Below, in pieces: positions 10,050-23,066 of a stretch of 64,000 nt of DNA (its first letter is position 1; every line of letters begins with the position of its first letter). The notes below the pieces were generated by a model that saw only the letters and a list, made by a program, of their open reading frames with translations, was not told the DNA's origin and did no database searches. The translations under genes and the position numbers were made by a program. Source of the DNA: Tulasnella sp. 424 (Eukaryota > Basidiomycota > Agaricomycetes > Cantharellales > Tulasnellaceae). The stretch spans positions 62,001 to 126,000 of the forward strand of contig WSUB01000007.1 in NCBI GenBank assembly GCA_019633425.1, written 5' to 3'.

Positions 10050-13000
10050 ATGCTGGTGAATCGATACCACCCCCCGACAAAGCGACCCGCAAGCGTTCCC
10101 TGGCAATGCCCAGTCTGTAACGTGACCATGGCCATCCAAGATCGGGTTCGCCATGAGTCCGACGTATCGCATCTGCATAGGTTAGCGGGTCTGTCGGTGC
10201 GCCTTCAACAGAACGTCCTGGAGCGGCCAGAACCCAACATGCAAGACCGCGGATTAGAATCCCATGATAACGTCGGAGTTGAGACCCGGGAAGTACGCAA
10301 ACTCGATTCTGCGCCCGCCTCGCGAGGTGTCAGAGTAAAATGTGGATTGTGCGAGAGGACCATTGCTCGTGCGGAATGGAGCAGGCATCTCTCCGACCCG
10401 AGCCACGCGCGTAAGGCACGGTTGGCGACGTACCACCAAGCTTTACAAGAGGGAACCCGAGATAAGCTTGGAATTAGTATCGTCACAGGAGATTTGGACT
10501 TCGGAATTGTCGAGTTGGATTCCCTTGTGGATTGGCCGACACGCGAGGAGTCATTCTATGTCCAAGTGGAGGAGAGTGGATACATAATCAAAAATATTCA
10601 AATGACGTCCCGCCTTGGTAGCTTTGTAGATTTTCGGGATTTGAGGTAGGTTATTTCCCACCACAAAGGGACACCGGTCGTACTGAAGCCTTGCAAGTTT
10701 TCAAGTCCGCTTTTCCGCCCCGGTCCCACTTCAACCAGGTGTAACGTATTAACTCAAAGTTACATTTGATCCCAAAGGTTAGGCGCCAGCAGTGCTATCT
10801 TGCATCCTTACTTAGTTCGTGGCCGTAACAGGCAACCGCGGTAGGCATGAAGATTGGGTGGAGATCACCTTCGACTCGCCATCCAAAGGGATACAATTCG
10901 TGATCATTCGAGATGTCAAAGCAACGGTGACTGTTACTACGCATCACCAGCAGTTATCACCATTGGGAGAATACATCCATCCCAAGCGACACCCCCGGGA
11001 GTACAAGAGCTCGGTGCCTGACGGGATGAGGCCCTCCAATTTCGAGCGCCGGAAAATACACTTTCGTGACTGGCTTCCAGAATTCGAAATTCCGCCGGAG
11101 CTGGGCAAAACCTTTAGCCATGGGTCAACGGAATCACAGGTCGAAACCATCATGGAGATAGTTCCTAGTGGTTTGGTCCACGCAACGTACACGGATTTCT
11201 GGCAGATTCTCTTGTGGCTAGAAGAATACCAAGCCAAGTAAGTGGGACAAGCCTTAATATCGCTTTCGCTCAATAGTTTCGCCTCGTTTAAATTTGTAGT
11301 AAGGACATGGAAAACTATGATCAGAAAGACACTCAATTCTCTGTTCGACTGCGCCGGAACTACCTGTACGTGCCAGTTATATCAACTCAGTGGTTAATGC
11401 CAATATCCCCCTTCGCAGCCGTAAGGAATCCTCCTCCTTGGAGCAGCAACTTGAATTTGCTAACCACCGTTAAAGTCGAAGTTCCAGGTTTGGCGGAACG
11501 GCGACCTTCTGTAATCATTGGCGATTCTGTCCTTGCTCGGCCAACCAACTACCCGGTTGGAAGATGGTTTCGCGGTTACGTCCACGGCATTCAGCAAACA
11601 AACGTCGTTTTGGGCTTCCATCCATCGTTCGACTATCCCCCCGGTCAGAATATCAACGTTGAATTCGAACTGAACCGAAGCCTACTTCGAAGAATGCACT
11701 GGGCAATGCGAAGTGAGTATTGCCCCCGCTCCACCTTATTCCCATGCCCGGGAGATGTTTTCGCCCAAGGATTGGCGGCCCCTTCGCAGCATGAGTTAGT
11801 ACAGACGATTATCTCCGACAAAAGGATCAGAGAAACCCTCCCCAATTACAAGCTGTCAGTGCTATCGCCATGCTACCTCCAGGTGCCATTCCTTTCATTA
11901 TTTTTGGACCGTACGTGCTCCGCGAGCTTTGAACTAGATTTATCCTAACTCAAAGGAAAGCAGGCCCGGTACGGGTAAAACTGTTACCCTTGTAGAATCA
12001 ATCCTCCAGGTTCTGGGTCACGCTCCTGCATCAATGATTCTAGTATGCGCACCAAGCAACAACGCCGCAGACATCATTGCGGGCCGTCTCCGAAATTTCC
12101 TTTACCCACAACAACTCTTTCGATTAAATGCTCCATCCCGCGCGAAGGACCTTCCCCGTGGTCTGGAGAGCTACTCCCTCCGCTATGACGACGGCTCTTT
12201 CATGGTCCCTCCTCTTATGGTTCTGATGCAGTACCGAATTGTGGTCTCCACTTGCGCGTCCAGCTCCTTGCTTCACGGCGTCGGCGTACCTCATGGTCAT
12301 TTTACCCATATCTTCGTCGATGAAGCGGGGCAAGCGAGTGAACCCGAAGGTATTTTCTTCTGAGCCCACTCTTCCACAACACTCTGTGACTTATCTCCCT
12401 TAGTGATGATACCCATCAAATTAAACGCCAGTCTGAAGACGACGATTGTCCTAGCAGGAGATCCGAAACAACTCGGTCCAGTCATTCGCAGCCCTGTTGC
12501 ACAACAGCTTGGCTTGAGCAGGAGCTATTTAGAACGCCTCATGGCCCTACCCATGTACGAGGTCAAGGAATACAGGGGTGCTACGTGAGTCGGGTCCGAT
12601 TGACTATGGTTTGCTGGAACTTCACCTCACGTATTAGCACGTGTAGATACGTCAAATTGACCAAGAACTGGTGCAGCCATCCGGCCATAATCAGTTTCCC
12701 CAATAGAAAATTTTATGACGGAGAACTTGAAGCATGTGCTCCTCCGTCTGTTGCAAATATATGTGTAGGTTGGAAGGGATTGCCAAATCCGGGTTATCCG
12801 GTCGTATTTCACGCTATCAAAGGTAATGGTACTTCGCTTAAACCTTAATTTTTGCTGAGCTAGTTCATCTTCAGGTCGCGACCTGCGGGAAATGTCGTCG
12901 CCCTCATGGTTTAACATAGACGAAGCCTCGGCCGTCTGGTATTATGTTCGTGACCTTCGTCAGGATCGTTCAATTGGTTTCGGTGCATTATATCTACCCA

Positions 13001-13645
13001 ATCTATGGAAACTAGAAGCCCTGACAAACTCCATTAGAGGATGAGCACATTGGTGTGATAGCTCCCTATCGCGCGCAGGTACGAAAGATTAGGACAATTC
13101 TGAATATCAACTTTCCCGATGTCAAGGTGGGAACCACCGAAGAGTTCCAGGGCGATGTAAGTAGCTCGAAGTGGCTGGCTAGAATGATAATAACGGGGGC
13201 TGTTCGCCAGGAACGTCACGCGATCATCGTCTCAACCGTTCGAAGCAGCCTCGACTTTGTCGAGTTTGACCTCCGACATAGCCTCGGTTTCGTTGCAAAC
13301 CCTCAACGATTCAACGTGGCGATGACCCGAGCGAAATCTATCCTCATCATAATTGGAGACCCAGATGTTCTGGGTTTGGATTCGCACTGGAGACAATTCC
13401 CGAATCACATCCATGCGCGAGGCGGCTGGAGAGGCATACGGATCCCATGGGACCCAACTCAGGAGGTTGTGACCGCGGATCCGGCTGGTGGGGAGGAATT
13501 GCCGTACGATGCACAAATTCGCGCAAGGAGCGAGCAGGATCTGCGAGATCTAGTGGTTCGTGCCTCGGCAATGAAACTTGGAGTGCTAGATGAGGAGGAG
13601 GAAGTGGAAGCGGACGCTGACCAGCATTGGCGCCAAGACGAGTGA
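10050..13645 (+). pseudogene. SDE3/MOV10-like RNA helicase, degenerate copy 1
   Basis: This is homologous along its length to the intact copy at 24343-28055. Recognisable parts are a C2H2-like finger (W-Q-C-P-V-C), the [12 protein letters not shown] block, Walker A G-P-P-G-T-G-K-T split by an intron (about 11910/11965), [11 protein letters not shown], motif [13 protein letters not shown], motif [12 protein letters not shown] and motif VI V-A-M-T-R-A-K-S. The CCCH finger found at the start of copy 2 is not readable here. Lesions: the acceptor TTTTCAG is TTTTCAA at about 10700-10704; TCA in V-T-Y-S-L-K is TAA at 10750-10752; and a net 1-bp deletion near 11838-11850 shifts the frame just before Walker A. 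It is convergent with Gag-like relic L4. Confidence 0.8.
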
Positions 13646-13799
13646 CATTCCTTTTTCGAACTCGGAACCAGCTTGCATCACATTTCACCTAGCGACCAAC
13701 TTAGCTAGAGCAAATGATGTTGCGGGCGTTGATAGATGATCGTTCGGTAACGCATGTTATTAGGGACTTGTATCTAAACGGATCTAGACCCACTGTCCG

Positions 13800-14110
13800 T
13801 TTAGGCGAAGACGCTGCGCCCGTGAGCCGAAGTCGAAGGTTGGCCGAGGGAGGATACTGTCGGATAGAACCGCCTCAGAGAAGTTTCCCATTCGATTTTC
13901 TTATCTTCCTCTACCTCGACATAGCGAATAAAAGCCACTCCACTCCAGCATGTTACCAAGCTCGAGATCGGTTGTCCATTCATTGTCTCGAGATTTCCTT
14001 CTGTCCTGTCCGCTATCCCGACCGACGGGCTCGGCTTCAGCCTGGTCAATGCCCCCGGAAGGCCAAGTCGATGTCTTCGGGAAGCTCATCTGGACGCATG
14101 CCAAGGCGGA
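13800..14110 (-). pseudogene. Gag-like family relic L4
   Basis: Two minus-strand frames together retain the Gag-like order: G-I-D-Q-A-E-A-E, then K-S-R-D-N-E-W-T-T-D-L, then after a frameshift T-C-W-S-G-V-A-F-I-R-Y-V-E-V and a decayed W-E-T-S-L-R-R-F-Y-P. The best match is L5 (G-I-D-G-A-E-A-E, R-S-R-D-N-E-W-I-I-D-L). No linker, beta module or terminal exon follows. Its tail-to-tail position with the helicase copy 1 stop mirrors L5 and helicase copy 2. Confidence 0.6.
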
Positions 14111-16622
14111 TATCTTGAAGTCGATGGTTAGCGCAAGAAGACCCACTCAATGGTGCGGTGCCCAGCATAGGGTTAAAGGTCGACATGCGACCGCGGATAG
14201 ATCCAAAGCCACGATAAACTTAGCCATTGTGGGCAATAACCCCTCCAAAATGGCCAAGAAGGTTTTGGGCATACGCCAGACAGATTTGGACGCGCTCGGT
14301 GATAGCAACGGAAACGGAAGCTTTGCACCCCTATACCTGTCTGGGACACTTCCGCCGGCACCAGAGATCTCCCCCCTCTTGTACCATGGCGAAAGAGGAG
14401 TGAGTACGCTAACGATTTCCGGAACCCACCGATCTTCTGCAAATAGATGGACCCACTCAAAGGCAAGCGGACGGTTTAGGTTTCCTGCAAGTAGGGGACA
14501 TGCGCACATTCACGTTTTTGAACTCCGACTTCTCCGATTGAACCCGGCGGGCGGGCGATAAGAGGCAAGAAGGGGACGATAGATTTCCCTCCGTCATTTT
14601 ACCCACGGCATGTTCCTGAAGTAGATTCACAGTTCCAAGAGTCAGTAACAGTATAACCTTTTCGAATTCGAAGCCTTTTGCGAATATCATAAATGGGGTG
14701 ACATCGTGTTCAATGTTGAAAAGCAAAGTGACACGCGGGGTCTAGGTTTCTCTCTTTTTCCATTATCATGGTGGGTTCCGCACGTGTGGTGGGTCGGGAC
14801 TGGACGGGTCCATGCGAGAGGATACAGATACGCTTATTTTTTCTTTTCTTTCCCAGCTTTTTCGGTGTTCTGGCGATTACGTATACCCCCCTACCGTCGC
14901 TCTGGTACGATGAGGGGGAAAGGGTAACCGGGAGGTCCCAGCACTAGCTGCGACGGGGAACTTTCCTACTCCTTTCCGAACAAGTGTACGATGAAGATGA
15001 CGATAGATGTGATTCAAGTTGTTGATCATTTTCGGCTCCGATCGCCAAGCCATGATTACCGAAATCCAACGACGAAGAGTCCCCTCGAACTCCTGAAGCC
15101 TCTCATCGGAAGGCTTGTGTGGATCACTTATCGAATCTCTCCAAAACCCCAGCCCAACCCTCTAGCTTCGGCATCTTAGAGTGATGGTAAGGAGTCCTTA
15201 TAAGGATTGATGCTATCGTACTGTAAGAAAGTTAGCGGAAGCATAACGCAAGCGGTTATAAAGCGCGACGTCTCCGCGTCATACTCACCGCGTAGAATCA
15301 TACTGACTCGACCTGCCACGCTTTCAACTGAAGCCGCCCAAGTCCCAAAAAACGAATTAGTGCACCGCACAAACTGCTTTTACGATATTCTCTCCTTTTC
15401 TACAATCCCCCGATCAGATAACGAAACGCGGAAAACGAAAGAACGGACAATAGGTCGGAGTGGAAAGATTATAGATATGTTGATTATCAAACTCCGGTCC
15501 GGCTAATACTACGGCTTCTTTTGGGGGGTGTATACATATGCCCGTACCGTACCACCATCTACAAATGAGAGAGGGCCTAGGCGTCTGCGGATATTTCCCA
15601 TCCCGCATAACAGGAGACGACTCGGTGAACGGGGGGGAGGGCCATGAAGAAAAGGGGATGGGGCCGCACTTGCCTATCCCATCTTGACACTGCGTCCGGC
15701 CGAGAAGCTGCACCACACTCAACCTTTGTCTCTAACGCAGATAAAGTCAGGGCCGTCTTTGTATATCGTGGCTTAGGATCATTTTATGCATGGAGCGCGT
15801 CTGTTCTAAGCTTTACCTTGAACCCTCTTTTAATCTACTGGGAGCCCGAAAATAGGAAATCCGAAATCTTTTCATTCATTCAGCGTCCCCGAGTGACAGT
15901 GCTGATAGACAAAATTAAAAATGATGATTATTTGTCGACAGATCGAGAACGGGGACCTATTGATGGGTGGGTATCCAAGGGCGAGGGCAAAGCAGGCAAG
16001 GCAAGGCACTGCAGAGGGGCCTTCCGCTCGCTCTCGAGATACGGCCGTGGGCCTTTCTCTCCCCCTCGCCATCATCGCATCGCTCATCGCACGCAATTTT
16101 AGGAACGATGAAGGGGATTGTTCGATGATGGGATCGACTACGTGGTTGCTGGGCTCTACGCTGGAGTCGAGATCCCGTCGCTGTGGTAAGGCCTCTGGCC
16201 TGTTTCTTCCCAGCCCATCATCGCGTTATTCCCCGAGACCATGGCGAAAAATCGTCATCTCGAGCTCTTTCTCTCTCAGATTTTTTTTTTGGGTCCTGCA
16301 TTTGGGCCAACGAAGTTGTAGATGGTATTAGGGCTCTACTACTAGGACTGAGGAATTGTGGACGTTGGTATGAAAGTACAGTGAGGTGGGAACGACTAAT
16401 ACGAGTACAAACGCTTCGAACGCGCCAGGACGAAAATGATGCAAGAAACGAAGAAGAAAGATGACGGAGGTAGCAGCGGACGAAGTGTTTTAGATAATAG
16501 TAGCAAGCTTGACGTTGGGGTTTTTTATAGTAGTAGCAAGACGAAGAATTGAGAGGGGTAGTTGAACTTGTCCTGGATGCGGCACCGTCGCAAGCAGTGT
16601 ACCAAACGCTCCTCATTAGCGA
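14111..16622. other. Gene-poor stretch
   Basis: Many short frames are open on both strands, but none carries a recognised motif, a paralogue within the window or a consistent exon series. I see no RNA gene, terminal repeat or tandem array here. The last 400 bp are probably the 3' flank of the minus-strand gene at 16623-17607. Confidence 0.35.
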
Positions 16623-17607
16623 TCATAAGACTTCTTCATAGCGGTTCTTGATCGAGTTCCATGCGAACGAGGCTTCGCCTGGGTAAGATTTGCAGAACCG
16701 GTCCATGTCGAATTCGGGGATACGGTTGAGGTCGACGTTTTGGGAGAATGTGGAGAGGACGTAGATGATGTCGTGTGCGTCGGTCTGAGAAGAACACAGA
16801 AACAAGATGGGATTAGTCTAGGTCTCGGGCATGTGAAAAGGACCTTTGCCTACCTCGGTACCATGTCTGAGTGATGGGGAAGAGAGCGACCAGAACGGAA
16901 AAGGAGGAAGAGCGATGGGATCAATCACTCGGCGAAACGATGATAAGGCCCATAGCCACTCACATCAACCAGTTGTTGATCTTGGCTCTCAAGAACTCGG
17001 ATACGGATAGGAAGGGTACGCGGTTGATGAGCATGACATTGGAGGCGTTGAGCTTTCTGGGGCCTGTTTCTCCTGCCTTGAGAATCTCAATCTATGTGCG
17101 TGCGAACGACACGAGGGAGAGAATAGAGTTCAGCGCTTAGTCCCTCCCAACCCAGAAGAAGAGATAAGGACAGCCGCTATAGGTGTGGTGGCACGGTAAA
17201 AGAAGGAAGGAAGTATATGGGGCAGGGAGCAAAAGCGATAGAAAGTAGAAAATGTGAAATGGGGTGCCACTGACCTCCATGGCGGGGATAGGTTCCTGGT
17301 ACGTGATGAACAAACGACCACTCCAGGACGATTGGCTAGCGGTGAGGACATCGCAGTCCTGCAATGCTTGACGGACGGGACGGAATCCACCCTCGACGAC
17401 GCAGCACATGTCCTAGTGGGGAGAGAAATGCCGTCAGCGAACGGGTGGGGACGTCATGTGACGGCAGCCGTAACGCACCTCGGTGTCTCGAGGAGAGCCC
17501 AACGCGACGCTAGTGAATCCACCGTAAAACGCATGCGGGATGCCCGCGGCGCTGAGGTAGGCTGAGAGGAGCGCGGCCCCTTCGAACATCTGACGGGTAC
17601 GAGGCAT
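16623..17607 (-). CDS. Nucleotidyltransferase-like hypothetical protein
   Basis: Four exons are visible: 17607-17479, 17412-17275, 17091-16964 and about 16784-16623. Exon 1 ends G-G-F-T-S-V-A-L-G-S-P-R-D-T-E and exon 2 begins D-M-C-C-V-V-E. This resembles the G-G-x...G...R-x-T-x-D-x-D core of AbiEii/MNT-like nucleotidyltransferases, but the second metal-binding Asp would be Cys (D-M-C). Later parts (I-E-I-L-K-A-G-E-T-G-P-R-K-L, then I-I-Y-V-L-S-T-F) fit the small helical C-terminal half seen in such fungal proteins. The phase of the last intron as I place it is off by one base, so either my border is wrong or the gene has a 1-bp lesion. Function is unknown; it may be catalytically inactive. 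Confidence 0.55.
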
Positions 17608-19119
17608 GATGTCGTAATATTGCGCTAACTTTTTCAGTTATTGGTGTTGATGCCGGCGGGCCGAGCGATGATAGGTGTTGAGAGCGAAGAGGAGGGGAGA
17701 GAGAGAGAGGAGGAGGAGATGAGATGGGAGGCCTGTGGTGGTGGTGATGGGTGAACCAAAGTCTGGAGCGGGGTGTTTTTGTACTCCTGCGATGGATGGG
17801 GGGTAAACGGAGTGGTGGGGGGGGGGGGTGCGTGCGTGTGTGGACAAGCGAGAAATCGAAATCGAGTGAAAGGGTCCAAAAGGTGACGTTCCATGGATTC
17901 GGGGCGCACTGAGCCACCACTTCGATGAAAAAGCCGTAATTGGGAAAAGGGAGAGGTGGTGTGAGTGAGAGTGGTGTAATGAAAAAAAAAGGGGTAACCA
18001 ACACACGGCACAACATCAAATCCCGCGGAAGAAAGAAGGAGGATCTAGAAGGGGGGAGAGACGGGCATGTTGAAAAGAAAAGAGACATGTGTGTGAGGGG
18101 CACATGACTTTTTTTCGTCGAATTATCGGGAGGGGCGTGCGTTTGATTATGTAAGCGCTTTTTAGCCCCCTTTGGATTCACTCTGCCCCCCCCCTTCCGG
18201 GATCAGATGACGGGGAATGACGATCGTTTGCCCTCTAAATAAGAAAAGGAGAAACTAAGATATGATATTCTCAAGGCCTTCGTCATACTTTGCATCAGAA
18301 CCGTGAATGTGACCTTCAGCTGTGGAGCGGGGAATTTAGACTCGATCCCTTACCATCGGAGAGGGACGTCAGTGCGCCTGTACCGAGAGTTTTGCTTTGT
18401 TTTCCTACCTTTTTGTTTTTGCTCTGTCCGGCCTTCTCTCTTCTTCACGGAAGGGGAGATGACACCGCCCTTCAGTTCCACTTGAGACGTCATGAACGAG
18501 CAAGAGGGTAAGAAGAGGAACGACAAACAAACGCGCGCAATAGGGCCTAACGATGATGCCTCAGCTCACACCATGAGGAGGCCTTGCTCTTTATCCTTCT
18601 TTCGGACGTCTTAGGGCGAAAGTGAAAAGTGAAAAGAACAAGACACAAGCTAAAATAGCGCAAGCATTCCATGGCCGGTGTGGCATGGGAAGCTCTCTGA
18701 ACACGTATTTGGCTTTTAGGCTGTTTTAACCGTCTTCAGAATGTACGTACTCTCATGATTGACTTGGCCATGTACTCAGTATCCTACCAAGCTTGTTATA
18801 CAAGGAGTCTAATGATCATCTTTTTATACTTGGATTGACTTGGTGTGCCGGGCGCTGACGCGGTGCAGAGGTCCGACTCCCGCGGTTGGATTTCGTTTTT
18901 CGAGATCTACTTTTTTCCCTTCCCTGACGATATGTCCGCGCTGTTCAGCCACACCCTTCTACCCGTCACCGCTACTTTACTCTCATCTTCAATCAGCCCT
19001 TAATTCCCTCTCTCTCGAGGAAGCGACCTCAACTGATACTTTTTTATTCTTTTATTTGTCTTACTTGGGTACCTCAACCAAAAAAAATCATCGTCCCGTC
19101 CGGCCCACCGTTTCCCGAA
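17608..19119. other. Intergenic region with G-rich low-complexity tract
   Basis: This region separates the divergent nucleotidyltransferase-like gene and MRS2. At about 17690-17830 the plus strand is G/A-rich (GAGAGAGAGAGAGGAGGAGG) and ends in a run of about twelve G (17817-17828). The remainder holds pyrimidine-rich promoter-like sequence. No gene is supported. Confidence 0.4.
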
Positions 19120-22100
19120 ATGAATGTGCTCAGGCACTGCTACCGCCCAGCACCAAACCGCGTTCTCCCCAATTTTACGCCGTTCTTCAAATCAAACGGG
19201 TGTCGGAGGAACGACTGCTATCATCAAGAACATCACCACGCGACTTTGGCGTCGACGCGGCCACCATCTAGGCAGTTTTCGCTCTCGGCCCGATTTGGAG
19301 CGCTAGCAACGCAAAATCCAGATTCTAGACCACCATTATCTCTGCAACACGCCGCCACTCGATCGAAAATTTCAACAACCACTGCCACTTTTTCACATTC
19401 CCCGAACCGGTCGGTCCCACCACTATTACCAGCAGGAGGGGGGAGGAGGTCGTCAGCTGGTTTACGTTACTTTACCTCGACAACCGCGGCCTGGAAGAGT
19501 CCAGGCTCTCCTTCCATCATATCCAACCGGCCTACTACCACCATCACTGCACGCCGATCGTTGTGGACTGGCCGGCTTCGAGCGTTGCAAGCGAGTCTGG
19601 ATGGGGTGAACGCGCCGAATGGGGTGGGTGGTGGTCTCTCCGAGGCGGAGGAAGAAGCCGCTAGGTCGGCGATCCTCGATAGGGCGCTAAAGATGAGGCA
19701 GCCTTCGGAGCTTCCTTTACGATGTACGTTATGAGACAAAGCAAGGGGAAATTTTGGTTGCATGAAATGTGAACGTTTTGGAATTGACGCGCTTTTCTTT
19801 TTTCCCCTTCCCTTCTTTATTACCTTTCTCTGTTTAGGCACTATATTGGATGTGAATGGTAAGCAAAGCAGAGCCACGCACGAGGATCAAAAGAACGGGT
19901 CCCACGTTTCCAGCAGACATTTCATTGAGACCAACGTTCCCCTCTTTTTCCCTGCACGTTCGTTTTTGCCCTAATTAGGAAACGTCAAGACCATTTCCGG
20001 TCGGTTTAAGAAATCCGATCTGTGCACGGAGCATCGGCTTAATGTACGTGTGGCAGTTTCGTTTTTTGTCCCCTCCTTTTCCCATCCCAATCTCCTCCCT
20101 CCTCCACCCCTTCGCTTACCCTCGTTCATCTGTCGGTTATGAAAAACTTCGGTCCCAATACTCATGCTCTTCTCTTTCCTCTTTCTTACATATCCCTGAA
20201 CCGCACACATATGCAAACCTGGAATATATTCCCTCATTCGGCGATATCGGATCTCATCTCCCTCTCGACGCAACATCCGATCCTTGGGCTTCAACCCACC
20301 TCCCGACGGCGCCGCTCCCTCGTCTTCTACTCGTCAACCTTCATCTCCCATCCATTCGTTCGCAACCCATCGTCGTCGTCGCGTATTCATCTCACTTTAT
20401 GCCGGTACCAAACTCAAACGCCCATCCCAACCCGCGTCACCCGCACCAACCATCTCACTTGGGGGTGGGTGGGTGTGTCTGTGGATTGTCTGTTTAGCCT
20501 CGCGACCTTCGCAAGATCGACGTCCCGAACCTCGTTCCTACCATATTAGTTCGGAAAGAGGGCATATTGGTAAGTTTTGTTTTTCCTGTTCGTTATTTCC
20601 TTTTTAGGAAGGAAGAAGGGCGAGGCGGGATCTCAGATTTCATTTTAGACGTGTTTCTGTTGTTGCTAACGCTTGTCCTGTCATCATTCTTCTTCTTCCC
20701 TCTCTCCCTCCCTTTCGTTTGTCCGTGTTTCCCGCGCCACCACTCTTCTCGGACCCGTTCGCATGGTGCTCTCCTGCCCTCTTTCGAACATGGCCGCCCG
20801 TCGGATCTTGCGATGCGCTAACAATTAAAACCTTAAAACCCGCCTCCACCTTCGAACACACGATGCGCAAAACCGAATCGAACAACCCATCACGATCAAC
20901 GATCAAAATGAAATGGTTTCCAGATCAACGTCCTTCATATCCGGGCACTCATCAAAGCCGATACTGTTATCCTCTTCGACACGTATGGAAGTACCGAGAC
21001 GAGGCTCCACTCGATATTTTTGTACCATCTGGAGGTGAATGAGCTGCCCGATTTGGGAACGGGGAAATTCCCGTTCACGGTCATTAACGCAGTTGACCGA
21101 CCCACGAACAACTTTTTGCTTCGTTAGGGAAATTTGAAGACCAAGTCTACCGGGCTTCCGTATGAGTTCCGGTGAGATTTTCTCTCGGCGATCCTTTTCA
21201 TTTTTACTGATAGAGCTCCTCACCATGCGTCATCCCCTCAAAACTTTCCATCGCATCTCGTCGTCATAGAGCGTTGGATTCAATCTTGCTATCGGTCTTA
21301 TCGGCTTTAGAAGCGGAGATGGTGTTCATGCGCCATCTTGTCGGTGGGCTCTTGGGCGAATTGGAAGACGATATCGACCGAGACAAATTCAAGAGGCTGT
21401 TACACTATTCGAGAAGGTTAACTGCTTTCCAGAATCGAGCTAAATTAGTGAGTGTTCCTTGCTGCTCAGCGTGTATTTGATTTGGGAATCTCGAGCTGAA
21501 ATGGTGGCTGTGCGTGTTTAAGGTTCAAGAAGCTCTAGATGAAGTGCTGGAACAAGATGAAGACCTTTCCGCGATGTATTTGACTGATAAGAAAGCTGGA
21601 ACACCCCGAGCAGTTAGTAACCATGAAGAGCTCGAGGTGTTGTTGGAATCGTATTCAAAGCAGGTGGAGGAAATTGTAAATGAATCCGAAACGACCATCG
21701 TACGTGCAGGTTGAGCCTCGTTTTGATAACGTGAAGCCGGGATTCATGATGCCACATTGCACGTAGACCAACGTTCAATCTACTCAAGAAATCGTTGAGC
21801 TTATCCTCGACTCGAATCGGAACGCGTTGCTAGCGTTGGACTTGAAGGTTAGCCTCCGAAAAAAGCGTTCGACAGGACTTCGAAATTGAACATCTTCTCT
21901 GATTAGATATCTATCGCGACTATGGGCATTGGGTTTGGTGCCCTTGTAGCAAGCTTCTTTGGAATGAACGTAAGTTAAACTACAAACTCGCCTGTCACGG
22001 TTGTTTGCTGACTAATACGTTACCCAGTTGACAAGCCATATCGAGGACCACCCTTGGGCGTTCGCTGCGATCACTACAACGGCTGCTGTGTGCTCGATCG

Positions 22101-22368
22101 TAATATCGTATCTTGGTATCAGGACGTACGTCTCATTTGCTTATTTCTGGCTTGCTCGAAATGATTTGGTTTTGCTGACTTGACGTCGCAACGTGGAAAA
22201 CACACGCGCGCACACACACACAGGCTGCACAAGATTCGTCGTGGTGGCCTGTCAAGTTCCAATGGCCATGGACCTGCCAAGAAGGACAGCTGGAAGCGGA
22301 ATCAGGTAATTGGGTTACAGCTTGCGCGGTTGCACGCCGTTGGGAAGGACAAATGGATGAGTCAATGA
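19120..22368 (+). CDS. MRS2: Mitochondrial inner-membrane Mg2+ channel, MRS2/LPE10 family (CorA type)
   Basis: Twelve exons (19120-19723, 19838-19858, 19979-20043, 20498-20569, 20924-21034, 21128-21171, 21270-21447, 21523-21699, 21767-21847, 21907-21969, 22028-22125, 22224-22368) total 1659 nt, giving 552 residues. The first 200 residues are Ser/Thr/Arg-rich and poor in acid, as expected for a mitochondrial presequence. Family blocks follow in order: N-P-R-D-L-R-K-I-D, I-N-V-L-H-I-R-A-L-I-K-A-D, long helices with L-L-E-S-Y-S-K-Q-V-E-E-I, then TM1 ending in the selectivity motif G-M-N (F-F-G-M-N-L-T) and TM2 (about I-V-I-S-Y-L-G-I-R). It imports Mg2+ into the matrix as a pentamer. The start is the first ATG of the open exon. 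The gene lies between the arms of the inverted helicase/Gag duplication and looks intact and single-copy. Confidence 0.92.
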
Positions 22369-23066
22369 GCGGGAGGAGAAGAGGGTTGAATTTGGTGGTA
22401 GATGGAGGGGTAGTACTCGGCACGGAGACACAGTCATGGTCGATGTATGCTCGACAGTAAGTTCGTCCGCTGTCCTCTTGCCGAGTCGACCTCGGCTAAC
22501 GAGACCAGCTGTACACCAGGGCCACTCCGCTCGTTAGTTCTCCTGGGTTTATAAAACACCCGTCACCGATTGCTTCGGCCGACATCATGTGACAGGAATC
22601 TCTGAAGCTCCAGTGGCCGAGACATCGTAAATCGCAAAGGAGAGCCCCAAGACGCCAGAAAGAACCAGTGGGGCGTGTTTTCTGGCGTATTTTACATCCA
22701 GCCCCTCGTCTGCCGTATCATTGCGGTACATCCTGTACAACCTTGATTAAATAATTCCCCCATTATTTGGTTGGTTTGGTGAGAGTGAGACGTCGTTTGA
22801 AGCTAGGCGCTACCTGAGCCGTCCATCCGAAACCACTTCAGATTCGACCGTTGTATATTGCACTGTCTAGGTCTCATACACGCGCCTATTGCGAGGACAC
22901 TGATGGGTGTTGAGACAGGCGTGGAAAGTCGGATTAATTGAGGACTGGCTTATGTAACCACTTCCCCTTGCACAGCCTCTAGTGGGAAGCCTCGTTCTCT
23001 CTGGCCACCACACAAGTGGATCCTCCTGCACTAACCACCCACTCAAAGACATCCGCCTGCCTTAGC
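22369..23066. other. Intergenic, MRS2 3' region and L5 5' region
   Basis: I see nothing gene-like here. A short CA repeat lies just before, at 22200-22222 inside the last MRS2 intron. A GTG-initiated extension of the L5 frame reaches 23016, but the first ATG is at 23067. Confidence 0.4.

Larger units (their letters stand above)
10050..14110 (+). repeat. Inverted segmental duplication, left arm
   Basis: Helicase copy 1 followed by the convergent Gag relic L4 corresponds, in opposite orientation, to helicase copy 2 and L5 at 23067-28055. The arms flank about 9 kb of single-copy sequence holding the nucleotidyltransferase-like gene and MRS2. The left arm has decayed and the right arm looks functional. 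Confidence 0.6.

Noticed and set aside
17690..18181. Long minus-strand ORFs rich in Ser, Pro and His (17510-18181)
   Set aside because: They arise from the G/A-rich low-complexity tract. There are no motifs, and their composition mirrors the repeat.
18840..18900. Possible tRNA 3' half (GAGGTCCGACTCCCGCG)
   Set aside because: The T-arm-like piece has no matching acceptor, D or anticodon arms in the preceding 60 bp.
22200..22222. CA dinucleotide run as a regulatory element
   Set aside because: It is a short simple repeat just before a splice acceptor in the last MRS2 intron and fits an ordinary intron tract.
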